NCBI GenBank assembly: GCA_024233865.1
Contig: JACKPA010000015.1
Location: 98,235 to 162,234, forward strand
Source of the DNA: Leptospiraceae bacterium
Lineage (GTDB): Bacteria; Spirochaetota; Leptospiria; Leptospirales; Leptospiraceae
Direction of reading: 5' to 3'
DNA length: 64,000 nucleotides
Positions 26,180 through 35,300 of this stretch are shown one piece after another; within the stretch, counting starts at the first letter, position 1, and each line of letters starts with the position of its first letter. Under the pieces are notes generated by a model. It saw only the letters and a list, made by a program, of their open reading frames with translations. It was not told the origin of the DNA and did no database searches. Position numbers and translations under genes: made by a program.

Positions 26180-27748
26180 ATGCAAAACAAAGACCTTATA
26201 ACTTTATACCACAATGAAACCAAGCACCAGCCTTATAGATATGCCAGGTCTCTTGGCTATCTAGACTGGGAAAACCAACCAGAACCATTTAGACACTATT
26301 CAGGATGCGATTTGTTTCCATTGCCTTTTCACAAGGATCCGGATGCTAATTTGGTAAGTTTGACTCATGAAAATGGTTTTTCCCTATCTTCCATTAGCAA
26401 GTTTCTGGAGTTATCCATGGGGCTTAGTGCTTGGAAGTCTTATGGAAATTCTAGCTGGGCACTTCGAATGAATCCTTCTAGCGGAAATTTGCATCCAACC
26501 GAAACCCACCTCATACTTTGGAGTGTAAACGGTATGGCAGATGGAGTCTACCATTATTCACCTTATTACCACGCTTTGGAAAAGCGGGCAGAGTTGCCAC
26601 CAAACGTATCTGAAAAATTAAAATCTTTTTGCACGGTAGGCGGTTTCTTGATTTTTCTTACAAGCATATACTGGAGGGAAGCATGGAAATATGGGGAAAG
26701 AGCATTTCGATATTGCAATCACGATGTCGGTCATGCCTTAGCTTCCTTGAGTTTTTCTGCCAATTTACAAGGCTGGAAATTGGTTTATTCGGACTCATTG
26801 TTTGATGATTCCATTGATATTTTATTGGGTTTTGATAAACTTTCTTGGAATAAGTATGATAAAGAAGTTTCGGATTTAGCCTGCTTTGTTACCAATGTCA
26901 AAAATGAAGTGGAATTTAACCCTTTGCCTATAGATGATTTTAAAAAATTAAACTTTATTGGGAACCCCAATTCTCTTAGTAGAGATTACGCTGATTGGGA
27001 AATTATTTATCAAGTATCCGAACAAACCCAAAAAAACGAAGAAGTATTTTCGCTAATTCATTCACCAATAAATTTAAACTCTTTTGTACCACCAGCTATT
27101 ATTAGGCAAAGAAGAAGCGCAGTGAATTACGATGGACAAAAAGTTATGAGTAAGGAAACTTTTATTTCTATTCTCAAAAAAACCATTCCGGAAAATAATT
27201 CTTTGCTATTTTCGATTTTTGGAAGTAAACCTTGTATCCATTTTGTATTGTTTGTTCATAGGGTAGACGATCTTTTACCTGGTGTTTATTTTTTATTTAG
27301 GGCAGAAGAGAATACTTTCCAAACCAAAACCCGAAATGAGTTTCTTTGGGAAAAGGTAGAATCGGATATTCCTTTGTACCTCTTATCAAAAGGCAATGCA
27401 GAAGACCTCGCAATAGGTGTTAGTTGCCAACAAGATATAGCCGGAGACAGTTGCTTTTCGTTGGGCATGATTGCAGAGTTTAAGCAAAACGTAGAAAAAA
27501 ACGCTTTTTTGTATAAATATTTATTTTGGGAATCCGGGATGATCGGACAAGTATTGTATGTAGAAGCAGAATCAGCTAGATTCCGAGGTACTGGAATTGG
27601 TTGTTTTTTTGACGATTCTGTTCATAACCTTTTGGGTTTGGAAGATAATGAATTCCAAAGCCTGTACCATTTTACTATCGGAAACCCGATAAATGACAAT
27701 CGTTTAACTACAAAAGAAGCCTATTTTCACTTGAAACAAAAAGGCTAG
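26180..27748 (+). CDS. SagB-type oxidoreductase with two nitroreductase domains
   Basis: 522 residues, twice the usual nitroreductase length, consistent with tandem domains. The first has FSLSSISKFLELSMGLSAWK, then MNPSSGNLHPTETHLI, the SagB/ThcOx FMN-binding signature; the second begins near IRQRRSAVNYDGQ. SagB enzymes oxidise azolines to azoles in microcin-type peptides, but the cyclodehydratase (YcaO) and a precursor peptide are not adjacent, and stand-alone double-domain proteins of unknown substrate are common. Transcribed alone, 144 bases after the outer membrane protein gene. Confidence 0.8.
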   Translation: MQNKDLITLYHNETKHQPYRYARSLGYLDWENQPEPFRHYSGCDLFPLPFHKDPDANLVSLTHENGFSLSSISKFLELSMGLSAWKSYGNSSWALRMNPSSGNLHPTETHLILWSVNGMADGVYHYSPYYHALEKRAELPPNVSEKLKSFCTVGGFLIFLTSIYWREAWKYGERAFRYCNHDVGHALASLSFSANLQGWKLVYSDSLFDDSIDILLGFDKLSWNKYDKEVSDLACFVTNVKNEVEFNPLPIDDFKKLNFIGNPNSLSRDYADWEIIYQVSEQTQKNEEVFSLIHSPINLNSFVPPAIIRQRRSAVNYDGQKVMSKETFISILKKTIPENNSLLFSIFGSKPCIHFVLFVHRVDDLLPGVYFLFRAEENTFQTKTRNEFLWEKVESDIPLYLLSKGNAEDLAIGVSCQQDIAGDSCFSLGMIAEFKQNVEKNAFLYKYLFWESGMIGQVLYVEAESARFRGTGIGCFFDDSVHNLLGLEDNEFQSLYHFTIGNPINDNRLTTKEAYFHLKQKG

Positions 27749-27843
27749 TATATTGGAATTCAAGGCTATCACGGTTTTTTTCTCGACATTTTTTAAGATT
27801 TACTTTTAATATCTAATAAAGCTAAAATTGGAAGGCTGAAATC

Positions 27844-29259
27844 ATGTTCAATTCTAAGGTATCCTTTATTGTGTTTGTTTTTGTCATTACGATCTCTTCA
27901 TTTTCCATTTTTTCGACAGAAAATGATTCGCTATACCAAGCGAAAAAACAGCTAAACGAAAAATACAATGTTTATTTAGAAGCAGAAAAAAGAGGTGATT
28001 ACCGTAATGCTTTACAAGATGCAAAAGAAGTTCTTGCAATGGGTGAAATGATTTACGGTGAAATCTCTCCTCAAACGGCTGTTTATTCCAATAATTTAGC
28101 TGATCTCTACAATACAAAAGGCAACTACAAAAAAGCGATTGAGTTTTATAAAAAAGCCTTAATCAATAATTTGAATATTACTGGAGAAAATAATCAATCG
28201 GTAGCGGCAACCTATAACAGTTTAGGAGCAGTGTATTATAAACTGGCAGAATATAATAAAGCGATAGGTTATTGCAAAAAATCCCTATCAATTAAGTTGC
28301 AACTTTTTGGGGAGAATCATCATTCTCTCTCTAATGTTTATAATAATTTGGGAAAGATACACGATACCTTAGGAGAATATAAAGATGCAATTCAATACTA
28401 CAACAAGGCTCTTGCTATTCAACAAGACTCCTCTTCCACAATAGAAACTTACAACAATCTGGGAACTTTGTATTACAATACGGGAGACTACGATAAAGCC
28501 ATCGAACAATATGAAAAAGTTTTAAAACTAACCGTAGAATTAAAAGGAGATAAGCATCCGGATATAGCTGCCATATATAATAATTTCGGAAAACTTTATC
28601 GCTTAAAAAGAGACTATTACAAGGCGATTTTGTATTATGAGCAGGCTCTTACAATTGCCCAAAAAGCCTATGGTGACAAACATCCTTTTATTGCAACTAC
28701 CTATAATAATTTAGGAAGTCTATATGATAACAAAGACAATTACACAAAAGCAATAGAATACTACCAAAAAGACTTGGATATTTCAAGACAAATCTTTGGA
28801 GAATCTCACCCTTCCATTGCCATTACCTATAATAATTTAGGTGCTGCTTGTAGGGCTTTGGATGAATATGATAAGGCAATAGAATATTACCAAAAAGCAT
28901 TGGATATAAAAATTGCTTCTTATGGAGAAATTCATCCTTCAGTGGCAACTACATATAACAATATGGGGACTGTTTGCAGAATTCGTTTTGATAATGAAAA
29001 AGCCATTTTTTATTACCAAAAGTCACTTGATATTAAATTAAAAACATTGAGAGAAGACCATCCTTCAATTGCAATCAGCTATAACAATCTGGGAGCTGCT
29101 TATAAAGCGACAAAAGATTACAAACAAGCCATTTTCTTCTATGAGAAAACATTAAAAACAGCCATTCAGACTTATGGGAATGACCATCCTATCACAATAG
29201 CCGCGAGTGATGTTTTGGGGTCACTTTACAAATCAATGGGAAGAAGCGAAAAGCATTAG
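27844..29259 (+). CDS. Secreted tetratricopeptide-repeat protein (kinesin-light-chain type)
   Basis: 471 residues. A signal peptide (FIVFVFVITISSFSIFS) is followed by about ten ~42-residue TPR_12 units, each with the pattern YNNLGxxYxxxxxYxKAIxYYxKxL and the kinesin-light-chain linker GExHPSIA. It is a protein-protein interaction scaffold, probably periplasmic or surface exposed. GGAAGG precedes the ATG. The following gene is convergent (2 bases apart), so it is monocistronic. No partner can be named. Confidence 0.85.
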   Translation: MFNSKVSFIVFVFVITISSFSIFSTENDSLYQAKKQLNEKYNVYLEAEKRGDYRNALQDAKEVLAMGEMIYGEISPQTAVYSNNLADLYNTKGNYKKAIEFYKKALINNLNITGENNQSVAATYNSLGAVYYKLAEYNKAIGYCKKSLSIKLQLFGENHHSLSNVYNNLGKIHDTLGEYKDAIQYYNKALAIQQDSSSTIETYNNLGTLYYNTGDYDKAIEQYEKVLKLTVELKGDKHPDIAAIYNNFGKLYRLKRDYYKAILYYEQALTIAQKAYGDKHPFIATTYNNLGSLYDNKDNYTKAIEYYQKDLDISRQIFGESHPSIAITYNNLGAACRALDEYDKAIEYYQKALDIKIASYGEIHPSVATTYNNMGTVCRIRFDNEKAIFYYQKSLDIKLKTLREDHPSIAISYNNLGAAYKATKDYKQAIFFYEKTLKTAIQTYGNDHPITIAASDVLGSLYKSMGRSEKH

Positions 29260-29260
29260 T

Positions 29261-30253
29261 TTAACCAGTTTCATAGATAGATAGTGATTTAAAACTCCTG
29301 GTTTCTCCTGTTTTGATTAACGAAATAATTTCTGTTTGAACGTTTACGCGTATATTGAATATAATGGTATCCGATATTTCTCGACATATATAAAGCCCTC
29401 TACCGTGAGAATCGGAAAGTCCGTTAGGTAAGCCTGTTTCTTCATTTACGCTAATATGCCTATCTAGTCTTCGTAAAATTTCTTCCTTTTTCAAGGTTCC
29501 GAAATTGTCTTGGATGATCAAGATATAGGTTTTATCATAAATCCCATAACCTATTTGAAAATAGTCCTTTTCCGAAAGTTTTATATTTTCATATGGAATG
29601 ATCATGTCTACTGCGGGAATTTCATATTGGTATTTGGAAACTCCATATTGATCTTTAGGAGCTCGGATCATTGCATTGGATGTAAGCTCTTCCAAAACTT
29701 GCTGTATCAGTCTGGGCGCTCCTTTATCGATCATAAACTTCGCAATTCGTTCGCACATATATGTGCGGTCTTTGTCTGATTTTATCGTTTTTATAACAAT
29801 TCCCTTCTCAGGCGGTTTTTCAAACTTTTCATCTGTGCTCTGGGCAACCACAAAATCACTATCAAAATATTTTTCTACTCCAAAAATATCACTTGTCATT
29901 AGTTTGCGAACGGTAACTTCAATATATCTAAGGTCCAAAAAAGAATACTTGGGTATTATGTTCCAGACCCCATGCTCCTTTGCAAATTGGATATAGTCAT
30001 TGATATTGTAAGCTGTAATCAAGGCATATAGAGTAGAAGGGTAATTTTCCTTGATCGTTTTAATCAAATCAAGTCCGGATTTTCCAGGCATTCGTATGTC
30101 TGTTATAACCAGATCAATACTTTCGTTTTCAAGAGTTTTGATAGCTTCTTCATAGTTAGAAGCATCAAATACGGTATATTCCTTAGATAGCAAATCTTTG
30201 ATTGCAATTTTTATGGATTGAATATCGTCCACTATTAGAATTTTCTTATTCAT
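29261..30253 (-). CDS. Response regulator with C-terminal HATPase-like domain
   Basis: 330 residues. The receiver domain (~1-120) is complete: acidic pair at KILIVDD, phospho-acceptor Asp in LVITDIRMPGKSG (~53), Thr/Ser in LITAYN and a conserved Lys (IPKYS). The output domain (~160-330) resembles an anti-sigma/HATPase_c fold: QQVLEELTSNAMI (N-box), QDNFG (G1-like) and DSHGRGLYICREI (G2-like). This is neither a DNA-binding nor a cyclase output, so it may act as a switch-protein kinase in partner switching. The start overlaps the kinase stop by 8 bases; the two form one operon. Confidence 0.85.
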   Translation of the reverse strand: MNKKILIVDDIQSIKIAIKDLLSKEYTVFDASNYEEAIKTLENESIDLVITDIRMPGKSGLDLIKTIKENYPSTLYALITAYNINDYIQFAKEHGVWNIIPKYSFLDLRYIEVTVRKLMTSDIFGVEKYFDSDFVVAQSTDEKFEKPPEKGIVIKTIKSDKDRTYMCERIAKFMIDKGAPRLIQQVLEELTSNAMIRAPKDQYGVSKYQYEIPAVDMIIPYENIKLSEKDYFQIGYGIYDKTYILIIQDNFGTLKKEEILRRLDRHISVNEETGLPNGLSDSHGRGLYICREISDTIIFNIRVNVQTEIISLIKTGETRSFKSLSIYETG

Positions 30254-31406
30254 CGGTATTTTTTACCGGGTGGTAAGCCGGTAATGATATTATAAACCTT
30301 GTTTTCTGGTCAAAAGACCGGACATTAATTTTACCATGGTGTTCTTTTACGATAGAATAACAGATAGATAATCCTAAACCTGTTCCTGTTCCAGAATTAT
30401 TAGATGAAAAAAACGGATCGAATATTTTAGTAATAATTTTTTCAGATATTCCTCCGGCATCATCCTCAATTATAATATGAACCGTATCTCCTTTTCGTTT
30501 AACTTCCACAAGAATTTTTCCTTTTCTATAATCAAACGCTTGGAGAGAGTTTTGGAAAAGATTCAAAAATACCCTTTCAAACTTAACAGGGTTAAAATAA
30601 AACAAATTATCAGATTCCGTAATAATCTCCCAGCCAATATTTTGCGTTAATATGGGGTATAATCGAATAACAGTTTCTTTTGCCCTTTGAATTGTTTCCC
30701 GAATATCTGCCAGAGTAATTTTAATCCCGCCTGGCTTGGCAAAGCTAATAATATCAGAAACAATAAAAGCAGTCCTCGATAGATCCTTTTTGATCAGCTC
30801 CAGCCTATTTTGGATAAGGTCTTTGTTTAGGTTGTTGATGTTGTTCAAAAGATTTTGGACGGTTAAACCTATACCTGTAAGGGGATTATTCAATTCATGG
30901 GCTACTCCGGAAACAAGTATACCTAAAGAAGCTAAATTTCGCATACGTAAATTTTCTTCCTCTTTTTCTTTAACTTTAGTAACATTACTAATTCTTTCCA
31001 CAAACGCATAAACATTATCGTTTTTTTTTATAGGAAAAAAATAAAGATTTAATTTTAAATTTTGACCTTCATTTTTTACCATAATCTCATGATTTTGCGG
31101 AGCTTGGGAAATAAGTTGTAAGTTCGGCTTGTCCTCTTTTTTTTGCTTATTATTTTGTTCGTTTAAAGGGCAATAAGGACAAATTTGTTCTCTATTGTAC
31201 AAAGCTTTGTAGCACTTCTGGCTAATCAAGCTATCAGAATTTGTGCCATAAACAAAATCCATTGTGGCTTGATTGGCTTTTTTTATGGTTAAATTTTCTC
31301 CAATCAAAATCAAAGGATCAGTAATTCCGTCAAAAATAGACTGTAATTCTTGGATTTCATCCTCTAACATTCTATTTTGGTTTTGGTTCTCCATACTAGA
31401 TGACAT
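30246..31406 (-). CDS. Sensor histidine kinase with N-terminal PAS domain
   Basis: 386 residues, no membrane helix, so cytoplasmic. PAS domain ~15-135 with a cysteine motif (KCYKALYNREQICPYCPL, three Cys) seen in PAS domains that may bind metal or sense redox. The HisKA box is GVAHELNNPLTGIGL (His ~170), the ATPase boxes are NLFQNSLQAF, IEDDAGGI and GTGTGLGLSI. It phosphorylates the receiver-ATPase protein encoded directly downstream, with an 8-base overlap. The input signal is unknown. Confidence 0.9.
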   Translation of the reverse strand: MSSSMENQNQNRMLEDEIQELQSIFDGITDPLILIGENLTIKKANQATMDFVYGTNSDSLISQKCYKALYNREQICPYCPLNEQNNKQKKEDKPNLQLISQAPQNHEIMVKNEGQNLKLNLYFFPIKKNDNVYAFVERISNVTKVKEKEEENLRMRNLASLGILVSGVAHELNNPLTGIGLTVQNLLNNINNLNKDLIQNRLELIKKDLSRTAFIVSDIISFAKPGGIKITLADIRETIQRAKETVIRLYPILTQNIGWEIITESDNLFYFNPVKFERVFLNLFQNSLQAFDYRKGKILVEVKRKGDTVHIIIEDDAGGISEKIITKIFDPFFSSNNSGTGTGLGLSICYSIVKEHHGKINVRSFDQKTRFIISLPAYHPVKNTDE

Positions 31407-31491
31407 AGTATTGGTTTATAATATTATATTGAGAAATTTATTCAAACAATTTAAATTATTTTCAGACTAAATTTATATTATATACGTTTCT

Positions 31492-31914
31492 TTACTTTAC
31501 AACAATTTTTCTTGTAAATTCGTCTACTACAGAAAATTCTAATTGAATAACTTCTTCTAAAAAGTAGTCTTTTGCGATTTCCCACCATTCAACGATGGAA
31601 ATTCCTCTTTTCCCCCAATATTCTTCAAATCCGAGGTCTTCTAGCTCGTCTGCGAAATGGAGCCTGTAAAGGTCAAAATGGTAGATACTAAGCCCATTTT
31701 GCAAATCATATTCATTCATCAAATTGAAACTTGGAGAATTTACCCATACTCCCGGATTATAAGACTTTACAAAAGTGGAAGTGAATGTTGTTTTTCCAGA
31801 ACCCATTTCACCGGATAAAAGCAAAACGGGAAAGGCAATATGTTTTTGTTCAATCCGCTCTCGTATAAATTTAACCGGAATCTCTAACTCGCTTTGTTTA
31901 CAGATAAATTCCAT
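31492..31914 (-). CDS. tsaE: tRNA threonylcarbamoyladenosine biosynthesis ATPase TsaE
   Basis: 140 residues, the normal size. ATPase of the TsaBDE complex that makes t6A37 in ANN-decoding tRNAs. P-loop LLSGEMGSGKTTF (~32-44), the switch segment VNSPSFNLMNEY and the Walker-B-like YHFDLYRL, then GISIVEWWEIA, are all diagnostic. Downstream of hslO on the same strand, but now separated from it by a 157-bp MITE. Confidence 0.95.
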   Translation of the reverse strand: MEFICKQSELEIPVKFIRERIEQKHIAFPVLLLSGEMGSGKTTFTSTFVKSYNPGVWVNSPSFNLMNEYDLQNGLSIYHFDLYRLHFADELEDLGFEEYWGKRGISIVEWWEIAKDYFLEEVIQLEFSVVDEFTRKIVVK

Positions 31915-31932
31915 ATTTTATTTATATTACGT

Positions 31933-32089
31933 TAACGTGAGTTCGACATAAGGAATAATGTTATAAAAATAATAGGGGTGAACACAGGGGTTCACCCCTA
32001 CACCCAAAAATACCAAAGGCTTTGTAGGGGCAATCCCCCGGTGGTTGCCCTTTAGGTGAAAATAAAATTGTTATGTTGAACTCACGTTA
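31933..32089. mobile_element. 157-bp MITE with 19-bp terminal inverted repeats
   Basis: Termini TAACGTGAGTTCGACATAA (31933-31951) and its complement with one mismatch (32071-32089). Flanks TATTACGT (31925-31932) and TATTACAT (32090-32097) fit an 8-bp target duplication with one mismatch. Inside are two hairpins: AGGGGTGAAC/GTTCACCCCT near 31974-31999, and GGGCAA/TTGCCC around 32022-32050. No coding capacity. It inserted at the hslO stop codon, whose TAA is within the right-hand duplicated target. Confidence 0.8.
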
Positions 32090-32091
32090 TA

Positions 32092-32928
32092 TTACATAAA
32101 AAGTAAATGAACCTCTTCCGGGTCGAGGGCGTACTGCTCTCGGCAAAACTCACAAGTCATTTCAATTTTACCTTGTTCTTCCAGGATAGAAAAAGCTTCT
32201 TGTTTTCCCAAAGTAGAAATCACGTTTTTAATTTTTTCAAGAGAACAACTACACTGAAAAACAGGAACACCGGTTTCCAAAATTTCTAATTTTGAACCAA
32301 GAGCTTTTTCTAGTTCAGTCATTGCATTTTCAATTCCGTTTTGAAACAACTCTTGAGGGTAAAAATTCATCTCGCTAAGTTTGTTTAACATTTTGTCTTT
32401 CAAATCATCAGGAGTGTCTCCTAAAGCTTGGAAAATAACACCGGATGCAAAATTTTTTCCGATTCCCATAGATAAAAAGGTTAATAATTGCTCTGACTCG
32501 TCTATGTACTTCATCAAATTCGCTTCAAAGCTAGCTTGCTGCATTTCGGTCATGGATTGGTGGATTCTTTTCTCGGAATTCCACCTTGTCACCTTTAAAA
32601 TTCCTTTCCCGATTCCGGAAGTAATATCGTTTGGTTTTGCTTCGATAGACGTATTTTTGGCATATCCTCTGATATGCCCTTTCCTGTCACTATAAGTCAA
32701 AATTCTCTCGATTTTTCCTTCGCCCTCCAGCTGCAAGCTTACGGTCATTTCTTCTTTTACCATCCCCGCAATAAAAAAAGCCCCTAGCATGGCTTTTGAT
32801 ACCAGAAGCAAAGAAGAATGTTCTAAGCCTAACCTGCGCGTAATTTCCGAGACTACACCTTTTATATCTGCTACCAAGAATTTAAAATGATAGTCCGGAA
32901 GAATTCCTAGATGATATACGTTGTGCAA
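32092..32928 (-). CDS. hslO: Redox-activated chaperone Hsp33
   Basis: 278 residues. A heat-shock holdase that is switched on by oxidation of its zinc site. The C-terminal zinc ligands are present as FQCSCSLEKI and MTCEFCREQY (CxC...CxxC, ~233-268). The N-terminal domain has the family pattern (GAFFIAGMVKEEMTVSLQLEGEGKIERIL). Transcribed with ilvNB upstream (1 base after ilvN) and tsaE downstream. A MITE target duplication overlaps its stop codon without changing it. Confidence 0.95.
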   Translation of the reverse strand: MHNVYHLGILPDYHFKFLVADIKGVVSEITRRLGLEHSSLLLVSKAMLGAFFIAGMVKEEMTVSLQLEGEGKIERILTYSDRKGHIRGYAKNTSIEAKPNDITSGIGKGILKVTRWNSEKRIHQSMTEMQQASFEANLMKYIDESEQLLTFLSMGIGKNFASGVIFQALGDTPDDLKDKMLNKLSEMNFYPQELFQNGIENAMTELEKALGSKLEILETGVPVFQCSCSLEKIKNVISTLGKQEAFSILEEQGKIEMTCEFCREQYALDPEEVHLLFM

Positions 32929-33423
32929 TTAATTTTTATTGTAAATTGCACTTTGGCAAGATAGGGCGATTTGACCGGTTCTGGACATTTCCATAATCCC
33001 GAATTTTTTCAACATATTCACTATCACACTCACTTGTCTGGGATTACCGGAAAACTCAACCATTACGGTGTCTTCGGTCATATCGACAATTTTTGCATGA
33101 AAAACGTTACAAATCGAAATAATCTCAATCCTGTTGGTATCCTGAGCTTTCACAACAATCAAAACAAGTTCCCTTGTAATCGATTCATTGTACTGCAAAT
33201 CTACCACACTCATCACATCCGGTAGTTTTAAGAGTTGTTTTTTGACTTGAGCAACTACCGAATCGTCCCCTTTTACAACGATGGTTATATTGGAAAATTC
33301 GGGATTCTCTGTTACACCGACTGCAATAGAGTCTATATTGTAACCTCTTCGGGTAAACAATCCCGAAACATGACTCATTACCCCAGCGTGGTTGTTGACT
33401 AGTATGTTTAAAGTGTGTTTCAT
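32929..33423 (-). CDS. ilvN: Acetolactate synthase small (regulatory) subunit
   Basis: 164 residues. N-terminal ACT domain (HTLNILVNNHAGVMSHVSGLFTRRGYNIDSI) that binds valine for feedback control, then the ALS_ss_C domain (LVLIVVKAQDTNRIEI to the end). It activates and regulates the catalytic subunit encoded immediately upstream. Its start overlaps the ilvB stop by 1 base (TAATG), a sign of translational coupling that keeps the two subunits in step. Confidence 0.95.
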   Translation of the reverse strand: MKHTLNILVNNHAGVMSHVSGLFTRRGYNIDSIAVGVTENPEFSNITIVVKGDDSVVAQVKKQLLKLPDVMSVVDLQYNESITRELVLIVVKAQDTNRIEIISICNVFHAKIVDMTEDTVMVEFSGNPRQVSVIVNMLKKFGIMEMSRTGQIALSCQSAIYNKN

Positions 33424-35120
33424 TATTTCTTTATATCCCTGTATTCAATCATTTCTTTTTGTGATTTTCCTGCCGGTATCATAGGAAAAACGTTCTCTTC
33501 TGCCGGAACTCTAACTTCCAAAAGGGCAGCCTTATCGTCTTTTGTTAAAAAGTCTATTGCTTTGTCTATTTCTGATTTGGAAGAAATACTCATTCCCGGA
33601 ATGTTGTAAGCTTCCGCTACTTTTACAAAATCCGGATTGTATATCCATTCGGTTTGAGAATATCTCTCTCCATGAAACAACTCCTGCCATTGTCTTACCA
33701 TTCCCAAGTATCTGTTGTTAAAAATAACGATTTTAACGCCAACTTGGTGAGCTGTAAGGGTAGCCAATTCTTGGATGTTCATTTGGATCGAACCGTCACC
33801 GGAAATACAAATCACCATCTTGTCGGGACGACCAAATTTCGCTCCAATCGCTGCGGGAAGACCATATCCCATTGTACCCAAACCACCGGAAGTCAGCCAA
33901 TCGTTAGGCTCATCAATCAGATAGTACTGAGCAGCCCACATTTGGTGTTGTCCCACGTCAGTAGCTACGATTGCTTTGCCTTTTGTTTTTTCATACAGTT
34001 TGTGGATAAAGTGCTGAGGCTTTATAATATCACCGGTATCATCAAAATCCAGAGGATGGTTCTTTTTCAATTCATCAATTCTTTTGATCCAATCTTCTCT
34101 ACCGCCTTTTTTAACTAAAGGCATTAATTTTTGCAAAACTTCTTTTAGATCACCATGGACAATGTAATCTACGTTAATACGCTTATTGAATTCTGCTGTG
34201 TCAATGTCTATATGAGCACGAACTGCATCTTCGGCAAATTCACCGATTTTAGCAACTCTATCATCAAATCTGGCACCTAAATTCAAGATATAATCACATT
34301 CTACAACTGCTTTGTTTGCGTAAGCAGTACCATGCATTCCTAACATACCAACGGAAAGTTTATGCGAGCCAGGAAAAGCTCCGATCCCCATTAAGGTCGT
34401 TGTTACCGGAATATTGGCAAATTCTGCCAATTCTCGAACTTCTTTGTGAGCCTTAGAAGTAATTGCGCCACCTCCGACATACAATAAAGGTCTTTTAGCT
34501 TTGTTTAGAGCTTCGGCAAACTGTTCCAAATCACCTTCTATTGGCGGTTTGGTATAGTGACGAGGTGCGATTTTTAATTTTGAGCTTTTTTTAACCGTTG
34601 TTTTTGCCAATTGTACGTCTTTTGGAAAATCAAGCAAAACCGGTCCCGGTCTTCCACCCATTGCCATCAAGTAAGCTTCTTCAAAATGCCTTACCAAGTC
34701 ATCTACGTTTTTGATCAAAGCGTTGTATTTTGTGATAGGAATGGATATTCCATAAATATCAGCTTCTTGAAACGCATCAGTTCCGAGTAAGGTGGTGGCT
34801 ACCTGACCCGTAATTGCCAATAGAGGAGTTGAATCTAATTTAGCATCGGTAATTCCGGTAATTAAATTTGTGGCTCCCGGACCTGAAGTTCCTATACATA
34901 CTCCAATTTTCCCTGTTGCACGCGAATAACCTTCTGCCATGTGGGCAGCTCCCTGCTCATGCCGAACAAGTATGTGCCTGATACCTTCCGTAGTGTGCAA
35001 TTCGTCATAAAAAGGAAGTATAGCTCCCCCTGGGTAGCCAAAACATATTTCAATACCTTTGGACTTTAATAGCTCAAGCATTAGCCGAGCACCTGTAATT
35101 GGTTCTGGTGTATCTATCAT
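33423..35120 (-). CDS. ilvB: Acetolactate synthase large (catalytic) subunit
   Basis: 565 residues. This ThDP- and FAD-dependent enzyme joins two pyruvates to acetolactate (or pyruvate plus 2-oxobutyrate), the first common step of branched-chain amino acid synthesis. The catalytic Glu is in LVRHEQGAAHMAEGY (~55), the FAD region follows, and the ThDP/Mg motif is ISGDGSIQMNIQEL with NNRYLGMVRQWQE. It is the first gene of an ilvB-ilvN-hslO-tsaE run. Confidence 0.97.
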   Translation of the reverse strand: MIDTPEPITGARLMLELLKSKGIEICFGYPGGAILPFYDELHTTEGIRHILVRHEQGAAHMAEGYSRATGKIGVCIGTSGPGATNLITGITDAKLDSTPLLAITGQVATTLLGTDAFQEADIYGISIPITKYNALIKNVDDLVRHFEEAYLMAMGGRPGPVLLDFPKDVQLAKTTVKKSSKLKIAPRHYTKPPIEGDLEQFAEALNKAKRPLLYVGGGAITSKAHKEVRELAEFANIPVTTTLMGIGAFPGSHKLSVGMLGMHGTAYANKAVVECDYILNLGARFDDRVAKIGEFAEDAVRAHIDIDTAEFNKRINVDYIVHGDLKEVLQKLMPLVKKGGREDWIKRIDELKKNHPLDFDDTGDIIKPQHFIHKLYEKTKGKAIVATDVGQHQMWAAQYYLIDEPNDWLTSGGLGTMGYGLPAAIGAKFGRPDKMVICISGDGSIQMNIQELATLTAHQVGVKIVIFNNRYLGMVRQWQELFHGERYSQTEWIYNPDFVKVAEAYNIPGMSISSKSEIDKAIDFLTKDDKAALLEVRVPAEENVFPMIPAGKSQKEMIEYRDIKK

Positions 35121-35300
35121 TTTATTCCCTTGAAAACCAATAAAAAAAAATAGTTACTAATGTCAATTTGAATCAGAGTTGCTTAGAATAGGGTTACTCC
35201 ACTCACAGTTTTTCCTAACTTTCTCGTTTTTATTTCTTGACTTTTTATTGTATATTTATTTTCTATTTTAACTTGAGTTTCGTTTAAGCAATTTAATAAG

